A stretch of 64,000 bases of DNA from Nostoc sp. 'Peltigera membranacea cyanobiont' 210A (GTDB taxonomy: Bacteria; Cyanobacteriota; Cyanobacteriia; Cyanobacteriales; Nostocaceae), in NCBI RefSeq assembly GCF_002246015.1, contig NZ_NOLJ01000016.1, forward strand, positions 19,475 to 83,474, written 5' to 3'. This document shows positions 19,061-28,777 of this stretch, piece after piece. The notes under the pieces were generated by a model. That model was not told the origin of the DNA. It saw nothing but the letters and a program-made list of their open reading frames with translations, and did no database searches. Each line of letters starts with the position of its first letter. Position 1 is the first letter of the stretch. The translations under genes were made by a program, and so were the position numbers.

Positions 19061-20341
19061 ATGTTTAAGATATTTAAGGGCTTTTACAAAGCGAAGAATA
19101 CCCGCACAGTACCATTGCTCGAAATATTGACAATGGCGGCAGAGACTCTGTGGAGTAACAAATTACGCACAGGTCTAACTATGTTGGGCGTGATTATTGG
19201 GATTTCTTCAGTGATTGCCATTACTTCTGTCGGTCAGGGAGTGCAAAAGGGGGTTGAGCAACAGATACAAGCATTGGGTACAGATGTGATCCAAATCTTG
19301 GCGGGTGCGGCAAGAAGCGGGAATGTCCGTCAAGGAGTAGGTTCTAGCAGTACCTTGACTTGGGAAGATGCGAAAGCGATCGCAACACAAGCGCCATCAG
19401 CACAGATGGTTTCTGCTTATCTCCAACGGACTGCTCAAGTTGTCTATGCAGGACAGAACACCTCAACAACCATTTATGGCACTGATTTGAACTACCCAGA
19501 AGTCAGAAATACTCACCCCCAACAAGGGAGATATTTTACTCAGGAAGAACTAGATACTGCTGCACAGCTGGCCATTCTTGGCCCTACAGTTCAAAAAACA
19601 CTCTTTGGACAGGGTGAAAATCCGATCGGCGAGAAAATTCGGATTCAAGGAGAGGCTTACGAAGTGATTGGGGTGATGGAACCTAAAGGCGCTCAGGGGC
19701 CGATGGATCGAGATGACCAGATTTTTATTCCTCTAACTAGTATGTCGAAGAGACTAGTTGGGAACAATGCTCTGGTGGGCGTTTCTGTAAATGGAATTCT
19801 AGTCAAAGGCGCTAATCAGGAAGAGTTAGAAGCCGCTCAGTTTCAAGTCACCAATCTTTTACGGCTGCGTCATAACATTTATCCGCCACAAGCTGATGAT
19901 TTTCGACTGACTAATCAAGCTGATATTGTTAGTACCTTTACTAGTATTGTGGGTTTATTTACAGTCATGGTGGTAGCGATCGCTGGAATTTCTCTGGTAG
20001 TTGGTGGTATTGGTATTGCCAACATTATGCTGGTTTCTGTGGTCGAGCGGACGCGGGAAATTGGGATTCGCAAAGCGGTAGGAGCTACTAATTCAGCCAT
20101 TCTCAATCAATTTTTAGCTGAAGCGATCGTGATTTCCATCGTCGGCGGAGGTATTGGTATGGTGACTGGTGTTTTATTAGCCTTTGTGGCTGCAAACGTT
20201 TTCAAATTTCCCTTTGTAATTTCTTTCTTGTCGATTGTTGCTGGCTTTGTACTCTCGTTAACCGTTGGCTTAATCGCTGGCGTGATTCCAGCACGAAACG
20301 CATCTAAATTAGATCCAATCAACGCTTTAAGAAGCGACTAA
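19061..20341 (+). CDS. ABC transporter permease, MacB/FtsX type
   Basis: 426 residues. It has the MacB topology: one N-terminal helix (TGLTMLGVIIGISSVIAITSVG), a large periplasmic domain (about residues 70-290), and three C-terminal helices containing the FtsX signature (VVGGIGIANIMLVSVVERTREIGIRKAVGA). The ATPase is separate (20396-21067), unlike E. coli MacB. In such pumps the permease moves by mechanotransmission and pushes periplasmic substrates (macrolides, peptides, glycolipids) into TolC. Substrate here unknown; cyanobacterial DevBCA exports heterocyst glycolipid with a similar design. Confidence 0.93.
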   Translation: MFKIFKGFYKAKNTRTVPLLEILTMAAETLWSNKLRTGLTMLGVIIGISSVIAITSVGQGVQKGVEQQIQALGTDVIQILAGAARSGNVRQGVGSSSTLTWEDAKAIATQAPSAQMVSAYLQRTAQVVYAGQNTSTTIYGTDLNYPEVRNTHPQQGRYFTQEELDTAAQLAILGPTVQKTLFGQGENPIGEKIRIQGEAYEVIGVMEPKGAQGPMDRDDQIFIPLTSMSKRLVGNNALVGVSVNGILVKGANQEELEAAQFQVTNLLRLRHNIYPPQADDFRLTNQADIVSTFTSIVGLFTVMVVAIAGISLVVGGIGIANIMLVSVVERTREIGIRKAVGATNSAILNQFLAEAIVISIVGGGIGMVTGVLLAFVAANVFKFPFVISFLSIVAGFVLSLTVGLIAGVIPARNASKLDPINALRSD

Positions 20342-20395
20342 ATAATTCGTAATACTTCGGCTACGCTCAGTACAAGTTCGTAATTCGTAATTCTT
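20342..20395. repeat. TTCGTAATTCGTAATTC-type repeat in the efflux operon
   Basis: ATTCGTAATAC...GGCTACGCTCAGTAC...AAGTTCGTAATTCGTAATTC lies between the permease and ATPase genes. A longer relative is at 27936-28019. Nostoc interspersed repeat; it appears not to break the operon. Confidence 0.7.
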
Positions 20396-21067
20396 ATGCC
20401 AACAATGATTTGGATGGAATCTATTACTAAAACCTACTACTTGGGAGAAGTTAGTGTTCCCATACTCAAGGGGATTGAACTCTCGATTGAGGAAGGGGAA
20501 TATGTCTCAATTATGGGTGCGTCAGGTTCGGGAAAATCCACGCTGATGAATATTTTGGGATGTCTGGATCGTCCCACAACTGGAGACTATATTTTTGAAG
20601 GCAGAAACCTGACGACTTTTGATGATGATGAATTAGCCTATATCCGCAACCAAAGGATAGGTTTTGTTTTCCAACAATTTAACCTATTGGCGCGGGCGAC
20701 AGCGCTAGAAAATGTTATGTTACCAATGGTTTATGCTAACTTGCCTAAGTCAAAACGCCGTGAAAGGGCATTAGATGCCTTGGAAAAGGTAGGACTAGGG
20801 GGACGCATATCTAACCGTCCTAGTCAACTCTCTGGCGGACAACAACAACGGGTAGCGATCGCTCGTGCTTTGGTCAACCGACCTGCATTAGTTTTGGCAG
20901 ATGAGCCAACAGGAGCTTTAGATACTGAAACTTCCCATGAGGTAATGAATTTACTGACTGAACTTAATAACCAAGGGATCACAATTGTGATTGTCACTCA
21001 TGAACCTGATATTGCTGCTCAAACCCAAAGGATTATCCGAGTTCAGGATGGTTTGATTGTCGGCTAA
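20396..21067 (+). CDS. ABC transporter ATPase, MacB/LolD type
   Basis: 223 residues. Walker [10 protein letters not shown] (about residues 41-49), Q-loop FVFQQFNLL, signature [15 protein letters not shown], Walker [13 protein letters not shown] and H-loop IVTHEP are all intact. The spacing and the GALD D-loop are those of the MacB/LolD class that drives FtsX-type permeases. Its permease is the gene immediately upstream, 54 nt away across a repeat. Confidence 0.94.
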   Translation: MPTMIWMESITKTYYLGEVSVPILKGIELSIEEGEYVSIMGASGSGKSTLMNILGCLDRPTTGDYIFEGRNLTTFDDDELAYIRNQRIGFVFQQFNLLARATALENVMLPMVYANLPKSKRRERALDALEKVGLGGRISNRPSQLSGGQQQRVAIARALVNRPALVLADEPTGALDTETSHEVMNLLTELNNQGITIVIVTHEPDIAAQTQRIIRVQDGLIVG

Positions 21068-21184
21068 TTTGTTAAGATCAACCCTTGGAGGAAGAATTTA
21101 AGATTTAAATCTCTGTAGGTCAATCAGGATGAAAACTTTTGATTATATCCTCAAAAGAACCTAATTAATTACTATATCTAGATT

Positions 21185-22597
21185 ATGAATTTCAGCTTAT
21201 TATTCGTGCATTTTACCTGGGTTACTGTCGCAATCGCGATTCTTTTTCCAAATGCAGCAAGTGCAGCAACTCCGCCAAAAGCACAGAATTCTTCAAGCTC
21301 TGTACAAGTTCCCGATCGCCTCAACCCCAGCCCCAATCCTCTGCAATTTCCGACTAAACCGGAGGAAGTAAGGATTCAGGGAACTGTACCAATCAGTTTG
21401 GCACAAGCTTTAGAACTCGCAAAACGCAACAATCGAGACTTACAGGTAGCTATATTACAGCTAGAACGCAGTCGCTCGGCGCTACGCGAGTCTCAAGCTG
21501 CCTTATTTCCTACTCTTGGTATTAACAGTAGTGTGACTAATAGTGGTAATGGTTTTAGAAACAATTCATCTCAAGCCAGCACATCTTTTAATGGTTCAGC
21601 ACAACTGAATTATAATCTCTATACTTCTGGGAACACGCTAGCGACTATCCGAGCCGCAGAGGAACAGCTACGGATAGATGAATTAAATGTTGAAAGTCAG
21701 TCTTTGATAATTAGGTTGAATGCCACCACTCAATACTACGATTTGCAACAAGCAGATGAGCAAGTCAGAATTAATCGGTCTGCTGTGCAAAATGCCCAGG
21801 CTAGTTTGCGAGATACTCAGGCTAGAGAACAGGCTGGAGTGGGGACGCGGTTCGATGTGCTGCAAGCTCAGGTAAATTTAGCAAATGCCCAACAACTACT
21901 TACTAATGCGATCTCACAGCAGCAAATTGCCCGTCGTCAGCTTGCCACGTTGTTAAGTTTATCGCAGTCATCTGAGATCAGTGCCTCAGATCCCGTACAA
22001 TTAGCGGGTCTTTGGCAGCAGACGGTAGAACAAAGTATTGTCCAAGCTTTTCAAAATCGTCCAGAGTTGCAACAGCAATTAGCACAACGTAACATTAGCG
22101 AGCAACAGCGACGACAGGCACTTTCACAGCTAGGGCCGCAAGTTAGTTTGGCAGGAAACTACAATCTGCTAGATCGGTATGATGATGGTGTCAGCATTAC
22201 TGATGGCTATTCAGTAGGACTTCAAGGAAATCTAACGGTGTTTGATGGGGGAGCAGCAAGAGCAAGGGCGGCTCAGTCGAGAGCTAATATTGCGATCGCA
22301 GAGACTCAATTTGCTAACCAGCGCGACCTAATTCGCTTTGATGTAGAACAGTACTATGCTCAATTGCAATCTAATTTAAATAATGTGCAGACTTCTAGTG
22401 TGGCCTTAAATCAAGCAAGAGAAGCTCTGAATTTAGCAAGATTGAGGTTCCAAGCTGGTGTGGGCACTCAAACAGAGGTAATTGATGCTGAAAATGACCT
22501 GACAAGAGCAGAAGGTAATCGCGTCGCAGCTATTTTGGATTACAATCGCGCTCTAGCTAATTTACAAAGATCGGTAACATCCAGAGCTTCGCGCTAA
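21185..22597 (+). CDS. TolC-family outer membrane efflux protein
   Basis: 470 residues with a signal peptide (about 1-28, ending ASAA) and a Pro-rich linker. Two homologous OEP halves follow: ISLAQALELAKRNNRDLQVA ... AREQAGVGTRFDVLQAQVNLA, and its C-terminal counterpart ...LARLRFQAGVGTQTEVIDAENDL. This gives the outer-membrane beta-barrel plus periplasmic alpha-tunnel. It completes the tripartite pump of the preceding three genes, 117 nt downstream of the ATPase. Confidence 0.93.
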   Translation: MNFSLLFVHFTWVTVAIAILFPNAASAATPPKAQNSSSSVQVPDRLNPSPNPLQFPTKPEEVRIQGTVPISLAQALELAKRNNRDLQVAILQLERSRSALRESQAALFPTLGINSSVTNSGNGFRNNSSQASTSFNGSAQLNYNLYTSGNTLATIRAAEEQLRIDELNVESQSLIIRLNATTQYYDLQQADEQVRINRSAVQNAQASLRDTQAREQAGVGTRFDVLQAQVNLANAQQLLTNAISQQQIARRQLATLLSLSQSSEISASDPVQLAGLWQQTVEQSIVQAFQNRPELQQQLAQRNISEQQRRQALSQLGPQVSLAGNYNLLDRYDDGVSITDGYSVGLQGNLTVFDGGAARARAAQSRANIAIAETQFANQRDLIRFDVEQYYAQLQSNLNNVQTSSVALNQAREALNLARLRFQAGVGTQTEVIDAENDLTRAEGNRVAAILDYNRALANLQRSVTSRASR

Positions 22598-22628
22598 GAC
22601 CAAATCATTAGACCTATCCTTAATATAA

Positions 22629-23668
22629 GCTTTGTGGGATAATCAACCAAGAATTAAGAAATATGTATATTGAATAATGACAAGTCCTCTGGCAAGAATT
22701 GAATCACATCCGCAAGAAGCAAAGCGATTAATCGGTATTGATTATGAGCAATTTTTAGCATTAGTAAGTTTAGCGGAAAAATGCCATTTAGAAAAACGTG
22801 CAGAAATCGAAAGGAATAAAACTCGTATTATTGCCCCTGGGGGTGGACGAAAACCGGAGATATCTTCAAAAGAAGGGATCTGCTTATGCCTAATTTATCT
22901 TAGACAAAAACCAATTTTTGAAATATTAGGTTTACTCTTTGACATCTCCAAAACAAAAGCTAATGATACATTTAATTATTGGGTAGAAATTTTAAGAGAA
23001 GTTTTACCAGCCTCTCAAATAGAAGAAGTAGAAAAAGATAGCAAAAAATATCAAAATTTACGTAAAATACTTGGTGAATACGAATTAATTGTAGATAGCG
23101 CAGAGCAAGCCATAGAAAGACCTATGGACTACCAAAACCAGAAACAATATTATTCTGGTAAGAAAAAAATGCACACTCTAAAAAATCAGTTTATTGTGCT
23201 GCCAAAGGGAGAAGATATTGTTGATGTATATGTTGGTAAATTAGGTAAAACAAGCGATATAGGTTTATTTCGAGAAACACGGCATAAATTCAATGTTGAA
23301 CAAAAGTTTATTGGTGACAAAGCTTATATCGGAGATAATGCAATTACTACACCACATAAAAAACCCAAAAAATCAGAGATTTCACAACTGCAAAAAGAAC
23401 AGAATAAACAATTATCTTCACGGAGAATTGGTGTTGAACACATGATATGTCGAGTGAAAATATTTCGAGTAGCGAGTGAGAAATTTCGTTTATCTCGTCA
23501 TCGCTATAATCGGGTAATAATGGCAGTATGTGGACTTGTCAGATTGCGACTTAATTGCTCATGGTTTTTATCTGTTAATAATTGAGTTTATCGGGAAAAA
23601 ATAAATTTTCACTCTTTCTATCTTTTCCTTGCTAACTGATAAATTAGCTCGATTAATTCCCCTAAAGC
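22629..23668 (+). mobile_element. IS5-type insertion sequence (ends tentative)
   Basis: The transposase gene is flanked by an imperfect inverted repeat: GCTTTGTGGGATAATC at 22629-22644 on the left, and on the right a segment (23651-23668) whose reverse complement reads GCTTTAGGGGAATTAATC. This gives an element of about 1,040 bp, right for the IS5 family. I could not identify a convincing target duplication, so the ends may be off by some bases. Confidence 0.55.
22677..23585 (+). CDS. IS5-family (DDE_Tnp_4) transposase
   Basis: 302 residues. It has an N-terminal HTH_Tnp_4-like region (GRKPEISSKEGICLCLIYLR ... GLLFDISKTKANDTFNYW), then a DDE nuclease with Asp in LIVDSAEQAI, Asp in FIGDKAYIG and Glu in RRIGVEHMICRVK. 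The catalytic triad is complete and there is no frameshift, so the element may be active. It lies just downstream of the efflux operon in the same orientation. Confidence 0.92.
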   Translation: MTSPLARIESHPQEAKRLIGIDYEQFLALVSLAEKCHLEKRAEIERNKTRIIAPGGGRKPEISSKEGICLCLIYLRQKPIFEILGLLFDISKTKANDTFNYWVEILREVLPASQIEEVEKDSKKYQNLRKILGEYELIVDSAEQAIERPMDYQNQKQYYSGKKKMHTLKNQFIVLPKGEDIVDVYVGKLGKTSDIGLFRETRHKFNVEQKFIGDKAYIGDNAITTPHKKPKKSEISQLQKEQNKQLSSRRIGVEHMICRVKIFRVASEKFRLSRHRYNRVIMAVCGLVRLRLNCSWFLSVNN

Positions 23669-23806
23669 CTTATTCTTGCGTCCACCAAGCGCAAGCGATC
23701 GCAAGCCATTAAAATCGCTAAAAGCATTGTATAGTAAACATTTCAGATTTTTGGATAAGTCTATTAGATATCTGGTGAAATTAAATATGCGTTATCCAGA
23801 ACCCTT

Positions 23807-23835
23807 GTAGAGACATAGCAGTGCTACGTCTCTAC
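23807..23835. repeat. GTAGAGAC palindrome (Nostoc REP-like hairpin)
   Basis: GTAGAGAC ... GTCTCTAC encloses TAGCA/TGCTA, making an almost perfect 14-bp stem with one mismatch. It is followed on the plus strand by ATTCTTTTTT and could also terminate transcription from the left. The rest of 23669-23927 shows no gene. Confidence 0.75.
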
Positions 23836-23927
23836 ATTCTTTTTTACTCCAATGTCTATCAAATTAACGTATAGTTTATTGCTCAAAGCTTTGAAGCAAC
23901 TGGGTTTATACTCACTACTCAGCACTC

Positions 23928-26192
23928 TTAAGGTACAGTAATTACTGCTACTGGGCAATGAGCTTTACTCAGAATTGCATCGACTCTATGACCGAAGAAA
24001 ACGCGACCCGTAACCATGCGGATATTACTCCCTAGAATAATTAGGTCAACTTCCTCGGTTTTGGCAAACTTGAGGATTTCCTTTTCTGGGCTGGTTCCTT
24101 GAAGAATATAGGTTTTGACATCAGCGCCCAGATTGCGGGAAATTACTGCTTGCTGTTCGAGCATATCGTGAGCAATTTCTTTCACTGGAGCTAGCGATCG
24201 CTGTTCGTAAAGAATATACTCAACCTGTGGCAAATTAATCACGTTAACGATCATCACTAATGCCCCGGTTTGAGCTGCGATCGTACTTGCCATCTCTACA
24301 GCATTTTTACTATATTCTGTCCCTACCGTTGGCACCAAAATCTTTTTCAGCTGTTGTTGAGGGATTTTGCATATCTCGTCTTTCGGTTGGGGTAGATGCG
24401 ACTTCACCACCATCGTTGCACAAGGCGCTTCTTGGACAACCCGATCGACAAGCAAATTAAACAATGCTTTCTGGGGGCTTATCTGTTCCGAAGCTCCCAG
24501 TACAATCAAGTCATAGTTTTTGTTTGCTTCATTCAAAATTACCTCCGCTTTATTACGCCCGGACTCCGTTTTTGTTTGCAAGGTGGTATCAGCAGGTAGC
24601 TGCATTTCCTCAGTCACAGCAGTTAGAGCTTGCTCGGCGGCAGTATCTTTAACCTGGGTTGCCTCCATCCGGCGGGCTTTGCTTTGAGGTTGCTTATCAC
24701 TCAGGGCATATAGAGATGTAACTTCTATCGAGTTTTGGTGAGCCATGTAACCGACTAGTTGCGCCGCCAGTTGGATGTTGGGGCCACCACTAGTAGGTAT
24801 TAAGATACGGTGAATCTGCTTGATAAAGCTGCGGCTATCCTGTTCTTCTTGTTCCAAACGTCGAGCTTCCTCTTCACCCATAACCACTTTTGATAAAGTC
24901 CAGCGCAGCAGGGGTGGAGCCATTAGGGAAGTGACGATCGCTACCATGACAATAATCGAATACATCTGGGGATTCAGCACTCCCAAAGATAAACCAATGG
25001 TGGCAACGACAATTTCCATCGCCCCGCGAGCATTCATCCCGGAACCCATCGCCAAACCTTCCCAATGACTCAAGCCGCCCGCACGAGAACCAAGGTAAGC
25101 ACCTGTAAATTTACCAATACAAGCGACAGCGAGAACAATCAAGCCAAATATCAATGTTTGAGGGACTAACAGAGCTAGCAAATTAACTTTCAAGCCCGCT
25201 GAAGCAAAGAAAATTGGCGCTAGAAAGGCTGCTGTGAAGACTTCTAACATGTGTCCAGCTTCATTGCTAAAGCGGCGGGATTGACCTGCTAGAATCCCCA
25301 TTACAAAAGCACCTAATGCCGCTTCTAGACCTAATCCGTGGGTAAGTGCTGCTGCCGAGAGCGCAAGAATCAGCACAACTGACATACTCGCGGCGATGCC
25401 GCCAACGTAGTCATCAACCCAGCGCAAAATCTGGTCTACAATAGTACGCCCAATTGTAAAGGCGATCGCTAAAAATAATATGGCCGCGCTCACAGAATGG
25501 AAAATTGTCCCCAGGTCAAATTTGCCGCTACTAGCTAAACCTGAAACCACAGAAAGTAAAATCCAGCCGATGGTGTCGTCAGTCATCCCAGCAGCTAAGG
25601 TAACTTGACCAATGTCACGGCGAATCAGGTTTAAGTCCATCAGAACCTTCGCAATCACTGGTACTGCTGAAATACTCATTGCTGTGGCGATAAATAGACT
25701 AAATACCAATCGCTTTTCTGGATCGGCTAAAAAACTATCTGGCAATAGCCAGCCCAGTCCAAATCCGGTGATAAACGGGACAATAATTCCGCCCAGTGAA
25801 ATCAACAGAGCCGTTTTACCCTTACGCAGAATCAGCTTGAGATCCGTCTCCAACCCAGTCACAATCAGCAAAAATAACACGCCTAACCAAGAAATCACCG
25901 AAAGTAAATTAGACTGTTCTTGACTTTTGGGAAAGATGTGCGCCTGTAAATCTGGAAGAAGTAAACCAAATAGAGAAGGGCCAAGCAGCACACCCGCCAG
26001 TAATTCTCCAACAACAGGCGGTAGGTTAATCCGGCGCATCAACTCACCTAATCCCCGCGCTACGAGAAGCAATAGTGACAGTTGTACTAGCACCAACAGC
26101 AGTTCGTGATGACCGAGAGGTTTAATTAAACCGTCACCTGCTGCTTTCTGGGCAGCGAGTACAGGTACTAATATTAGGGACAGGTTTTGCAT
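23928..26192 (-). CDS. CPA2-family cation/H+ antiporter with two universal stress protein domains
   Basis: 754 residues from ATG 26192 (a TTG at 26204 is less likely). The first ~430 residues form the Na_H_Exchanger membrane domain with 12-13 hydrophobic segments (LPPVVGELLAGVLLGPSLFG, FLLIVTGLETDLKLI, GMTDDTIGWILLS with the paired acidic residues of the transport site, GMNARGAMEIVVATIGL). The C-terminal half carries two Usp-like domains, one starting at RILIPTSGGPNI and the other at KILVPTVGTEYS with LIILGSNIR as the nucleotide-loop region. Usp domains probably sense ATP/AMP or stress and gate the antiporter. Monocistronic. Confidence 0.93.
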   Translation of the reverse strand: MQNLSLILVPVLAAQKAAGDGLIKPLGHHELLLVLVQLSLLLLVARGLGELMRRINLPPVVGELLAGVLLGPSLFGLLLPDLQAHIFPKSQEQSNLLSVISWLGVLFLLIVTGLETDLKLILRKGKTALLISLGGIIVPFITGFGLGWLLPDSFLADPEKRLVFSLFIATAMSISAVPVIAKVLMDLNLIRRDIGQVTLAAGMTDDTIGWILLSVVSGLASSGKFDLGTIFHSVSAAILFLAIAFTIGRTIVDQILRWVDDYVGGIAASMSVVLILALSAAALTHGLGLEAALGAFVMGILAGQSRRFSNEAGHMLEVFTAAFLAPIFFASAGLKVNLLALLVPQTLIFGLIVLAVACIGKFTGAYLGSRAGGLSHWEGLAMGSGMNARGAMEIVVATIGLSLGVLNPQMYSIIVMVAIVTSLMAPPLLRWTLSKVVMGEEEARRLEQEEQDSRSFIKQIHRILIPTSGGPNIQLAAQLVGYMAHQNSIEVTSLYALSDKQPQSKARRMEATQVKDTAAEQALTAVTEEMQLPADTTLQTKTESGRNKAEVILNEANKNYDLIVLGASEQISPQKALFNLLVDRVVQEAPCATMVVKSHLPQPKDEICKIPQQQLKKILVPTVGTEYSKNAVEMASTIAAQTGALVMIVNVINLPQVEYILYEQRSLAPVKEIAHDMLEQQAVISRNLGADVKTYILQGTSPEKEILKFAKTEEVDLIILGSNIRMVTGRVFFGHRVDAILSKAHCPVAVITVP

Positions 26193-26369
26193 ATAAGTGT
26201 CCAAAGGTTGGATTACAAATTTTTCAAGGGGCTGTTCAAGTAAATCCTGAAAATGTTTACTTGCACATCGGTCTAGGAGATTAAAATGTCATTGTCATTA
26301 TTAATCGCAAGATTATCATCTGCGATCGCCCGAAGCTGTAAGTTCAAGAACAAAGCTTTGCTCATCAAC

Positions 26370-27188
26370 TTATTTTTGAGCGCGAACAAAGAACTTTGTA
26401 GTGTCTATCCAAAGACCTTGCTCGGTTGCTAATTTCTCAATTTCTGCTTTGTACTCAACTTGCAATTGATTTAATTGTTCTTGTGATAATTTTGACAACA
26501 GAGGATTGCCTTTAAAATTTATATTAATTACTGTCATCGATAATCTGTTATCACTAAGAGGGTGATAACGTCCTGATGGTTCAATCTTAATTTCGATATC
26601 TCTAAAACCTACCCGAACAAGCAATTTCCGACATTTTTCTGGAGTTCCCAGTGGTTCAAGGATATGTGGTAGCGATACACCCAAAACTCTAGCGCAGATC
26701 CTCTGCTGAAGAGAGGCCATAAAAGCAGTTTCGGGAGGACAGGTGAATGCCACAAATCCTCCTGGTTTCAAGAAGCGATACCACTTTTTTAAAATAGTAA
26801 TTATATCAGGAAAAAGTACAATTGCCTCACAGCAAAAGACAACATCAAAACTACTATCACTAAAGTTGAAATATTCTGCATCTGCCTCAATCAACTCGAT
26901 ATTTTGTAATCTTGCTGCTGCAATCTTAAGTCTTGCTTGATGCAACATTCCAGGGGTCATGTCAATTCCAATCACGTAGCCCTCTGAACCAACTTTTTCA
27001 GATGCGGGTATCGCAACTAAACCCGTTCCAGTTGCCACATCAAGGATTTTTTGTCCCGAATGTAGCCCAACAAATTCAAGTAAAAGCTTGGCTTCTAAAG
27101 GATGGCGAGTATCTTTTTCATAGTCATAAGTCGTTCTACTACCATAAAATTCTTTTAGTTGCTGCTTATAAATATCCATATCGGTCAT
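26370..27188 (-). CDS. Class I SAM-dependent methyltransferase
   Basis: 272 residues from ATG 27188. Motif I is ILDVATGTGLVAI, with VIGIDMTPGML as motif II, IEADAEYFNF and FDVVFCCEAIVLF as the later SAM-pocket motifs. It resembles the UbiE/Methyltransf_11 group, but the substrate is unknown; the C-terminal ~100 residues show no known domain. It is head to head with the next methyltransferase: the two start codons are only 6 bp apart, so each promoter must lie inside the other coding region or one start is further in (an in-frame ATG exists at 27179). Confidence 0.85.
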   Translation of the reverse strand: MTDMDIYKQQLKEFYGSRTTYDYEKDTRHPLEAKLLLEFVGLHSGQKILDVATGTGLVAIPASEKVGSEGYVIGIDMTPGMLHQARLKIAAARLQNIELIEADAEYFNFSDSSFDVVFCCEAIVLFPDIITILKKWYRFLKPGGFVAFTCPPETAFMASLQQRICARVLGVSLPHILEPLGTPEKCRKLLVRVGFRDIEIKIEPSGRYHPLSDNRLSMTVININFKGNPLLSKLSQEQLNQLQVEYKAEIEKLATEQGLWIDTTKFFVRAQK

Positions 27189-27194
27189 AACCAA

Positions 27195-27944
27195 ATGTTA
27201 AATTTTCTCCACTTTATAGTACCTCTTGTTGCGATCTTGAGTTGTTCGCTGCTGAACCCAACCCTGACAGCACAAGCAGCGTCTTCATCCACCACTGTTT
27301 ACGAACAACGGATAATCCACAGTCCAGATGGTATCGGCAAATACTACATGGGGCGCGAAATTGCCAAAGTTATGGGATACACTGGCGCTGGCTGGCTAGA
27401 ACGTCCCAGCCGAGAGCGAGAAGAACAGCCAAGTAAGGTAGTCAGCCTCCTCAATCTCAAACCTAATGATGTGGTGGCGGATATTGGCGCTGGTACAGGT
27501 TACTTAAGCTTTCGCATCGCGCCGTTATTAACAACAGGTAAGGTGGTAGCTGTAGATGTTCAGCCAGAAATGTTGGAAATTATTGAGTTATTCAAAAAAG
27601 AGAAAAATATCACCAATGTTGAGCCAATTTTAGCCACTTTTACTGACCCCAACTTACCATCTGAAAGTATCGATTTAGCCTTAATGGTGGATGCTTATCA
27701 TGAACTTGAGTATCCCCAAGAAGTGATGCAAGGAATTGTGAAAGCACTTAAACCAGGTGGGAATGTGGTGCTGGTTGAGTATCGGGGTGAAAATCCTTTT
27801 ATTATGATTAAACGTCTGCACAAGATGACTCAAAAGCAAGTTCGCCAAGAAATGCAAGCTGTTGGTTTGGTTTGGCGGGAAACTAAAAACTCGTTACCTC
27901 AACAGCATTTAATGGTGTTTGAGAAACCCAATACTAATTCGTAA
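27195..27944 (+). CDS. Predicted exported SAM-dependent methyltransferase
   Basis: 249 residues from ATG 27195. The first ~28 residues look like a signal peptide (LHFIVPLVAILSCSLLNPTLTAQA). A segment with GIGKYYMGREIAKVMGYTGAGWL follows, a feature of a family of bacterial methyltransferases with signal peptides. The Rossmann core then has VADIGAGTGYLSFRI, VVAVDVQPEML, LALMVDAYHEL and LKPGGNVVLVEYRG. SAM motifs look intact. A signal peptide on a SAM enzyme is odd because SAM is cytoplasmic; the N-terminus may instead be an anchor. It is divergent from a second methyltransferase. Confidence 0.82.
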   Translation: MLNFLHFIVPLVAILSCSLLNPTLTAQAASSSTTVYEQRIIHSPDGIGKYYMGREIAKVMGYTGAGWLERPSREREEQPSKVVSLLNLKPNDVVADIGAGTGYLSFRIAPLLTTGKVVAVDVQPEMLEIIELFKKEKNITNVEPILATFTDPNLPSESIDLALMVDAYHELEYPQEVMQGIVKALKPGGNVVLVEYRGENPFIMIKRLHKMTQKQVRQEMQAVGLVWRETKNSLPQQHLMVFEKPNTNS

Positions 27945-28019
27945 TACTTCTCTACGAGAGGCTGCGCCAACGGCTACGCTCAGTACAAGTTCGTAATTCG
28001 TAATTCGTAATTCGTAATT
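27936..28019. repeat. TTCGTAATTCGTAATTC / CTACGCTCAGTAC interspersed repeat
   Basis: Starts ATTCGTAATACTTC, passes through CTCTACGAGAGGCTGCGCC and GGCTACGCTCAGTAC, and ends in four tandem TTCGTAA units. It is the longer sibling of 20342-20395. Confidence 0.75.
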
Positions 28020-28068
28020 AAGGTGTCAAGCCATAATAAAGTAAAACTTCTTGCTATCTAGGAAAATC

Positions 28069-28758
28069 ATGGTCAACCTATCATTCAAGCAGCGAATTCC
28101 TTATTTAGAAAATGGCGATCGCCTGACTCGCTACGAATTTGAACGACGCTATCAAGCAATGCCCCGTCATCAAAAGGCAGAATTAATTGAAGGAGTTGTA
28201 TACTTGGCATCCCCATTACGCTTTGAAAGTCATGCTGAACCACATGGTCATACAATCACTTGGTTGGGAGTTTATGAAGCATCAACCCCTGGTGTGAGAT
28301 TGGGAATTGAGCCAACAGTCCGATTAGATCGAGACAATGAACCGCAACCAGACGGAGTGTTATTAATCACACCAACATCTCAAGGACAATCTCGTTTAAG
28401 TAATGATGATTACATCGAAGGTGCGCCAGAACTTGTAATAGAGATAGCAGCTAGCAGTGTTGCTATTGATTTACATGACAAGAAAAAAGTTTATGGGCGG
28501 AATGGAGTAAAAGAATATATTGTTTGGCAAATATTTGAAAACAAATTAGATTGGTTTCGCCTGCAACAAGGAGAATATGTCTCCTTGGAAGTGGATGCAG
28601 ATGGAATTATCAAAAGTCAAGTATTTCCTGGTTTGTGGTTATCAATGCCCGATTTCCTTGCTGGCAATATGCAGCAAGTATTGGCTGTGTTGCAGTTGGG
28701 ATTAAATTCGCCAGAACATCAAAGATTTGTGCAGCAGTTGTCTGGGGAAGGAAGATAG
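28069..28758 (+). CDS. Uma2-family (DUF820) PD-(D/E)XK protein
   Basis: 229 residues from ATG 28069. It has the N-terminal RYEFERRYQAMP start of the family and the nuclease-like core PQPDGVLLI (Asp), LVIEIAASS (Glu) and KKKVYGRNGVKEYIVW (Lys). The C-terminal alpha-helical tail ends EHQRFVQQL. Unlike the copy at 4062 it lacks the Arg/Glu-rich coil. No role is established for the family; some copies are transposon cargo. It is convergent with the 98-residue gene at 28778. Confidence 0.88.
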   Translation: MVNLSFKQRIPYLENGDRLTRYEFERRYQAMPRHQKAELIEGVVYLASPLRFESHAEPHGHTITWLGVYEASTPGVRLGIEPTVRLDRDNEPQPDGVLLITPTSQGQSRLSNDDYIEGAPELVIEIAASSVAIDLHDKKKVYGRNGVKEYIVWQIFENKLDWFRLQQGEYVSLEVDADGIIKSQVFPGLWLSMPDFLAGNMQQVLAVLQLGLNSPEHQRFVQQLSGEGR

Positions 28759-28777
28759 TCACAGCCATTTTCTGGTA

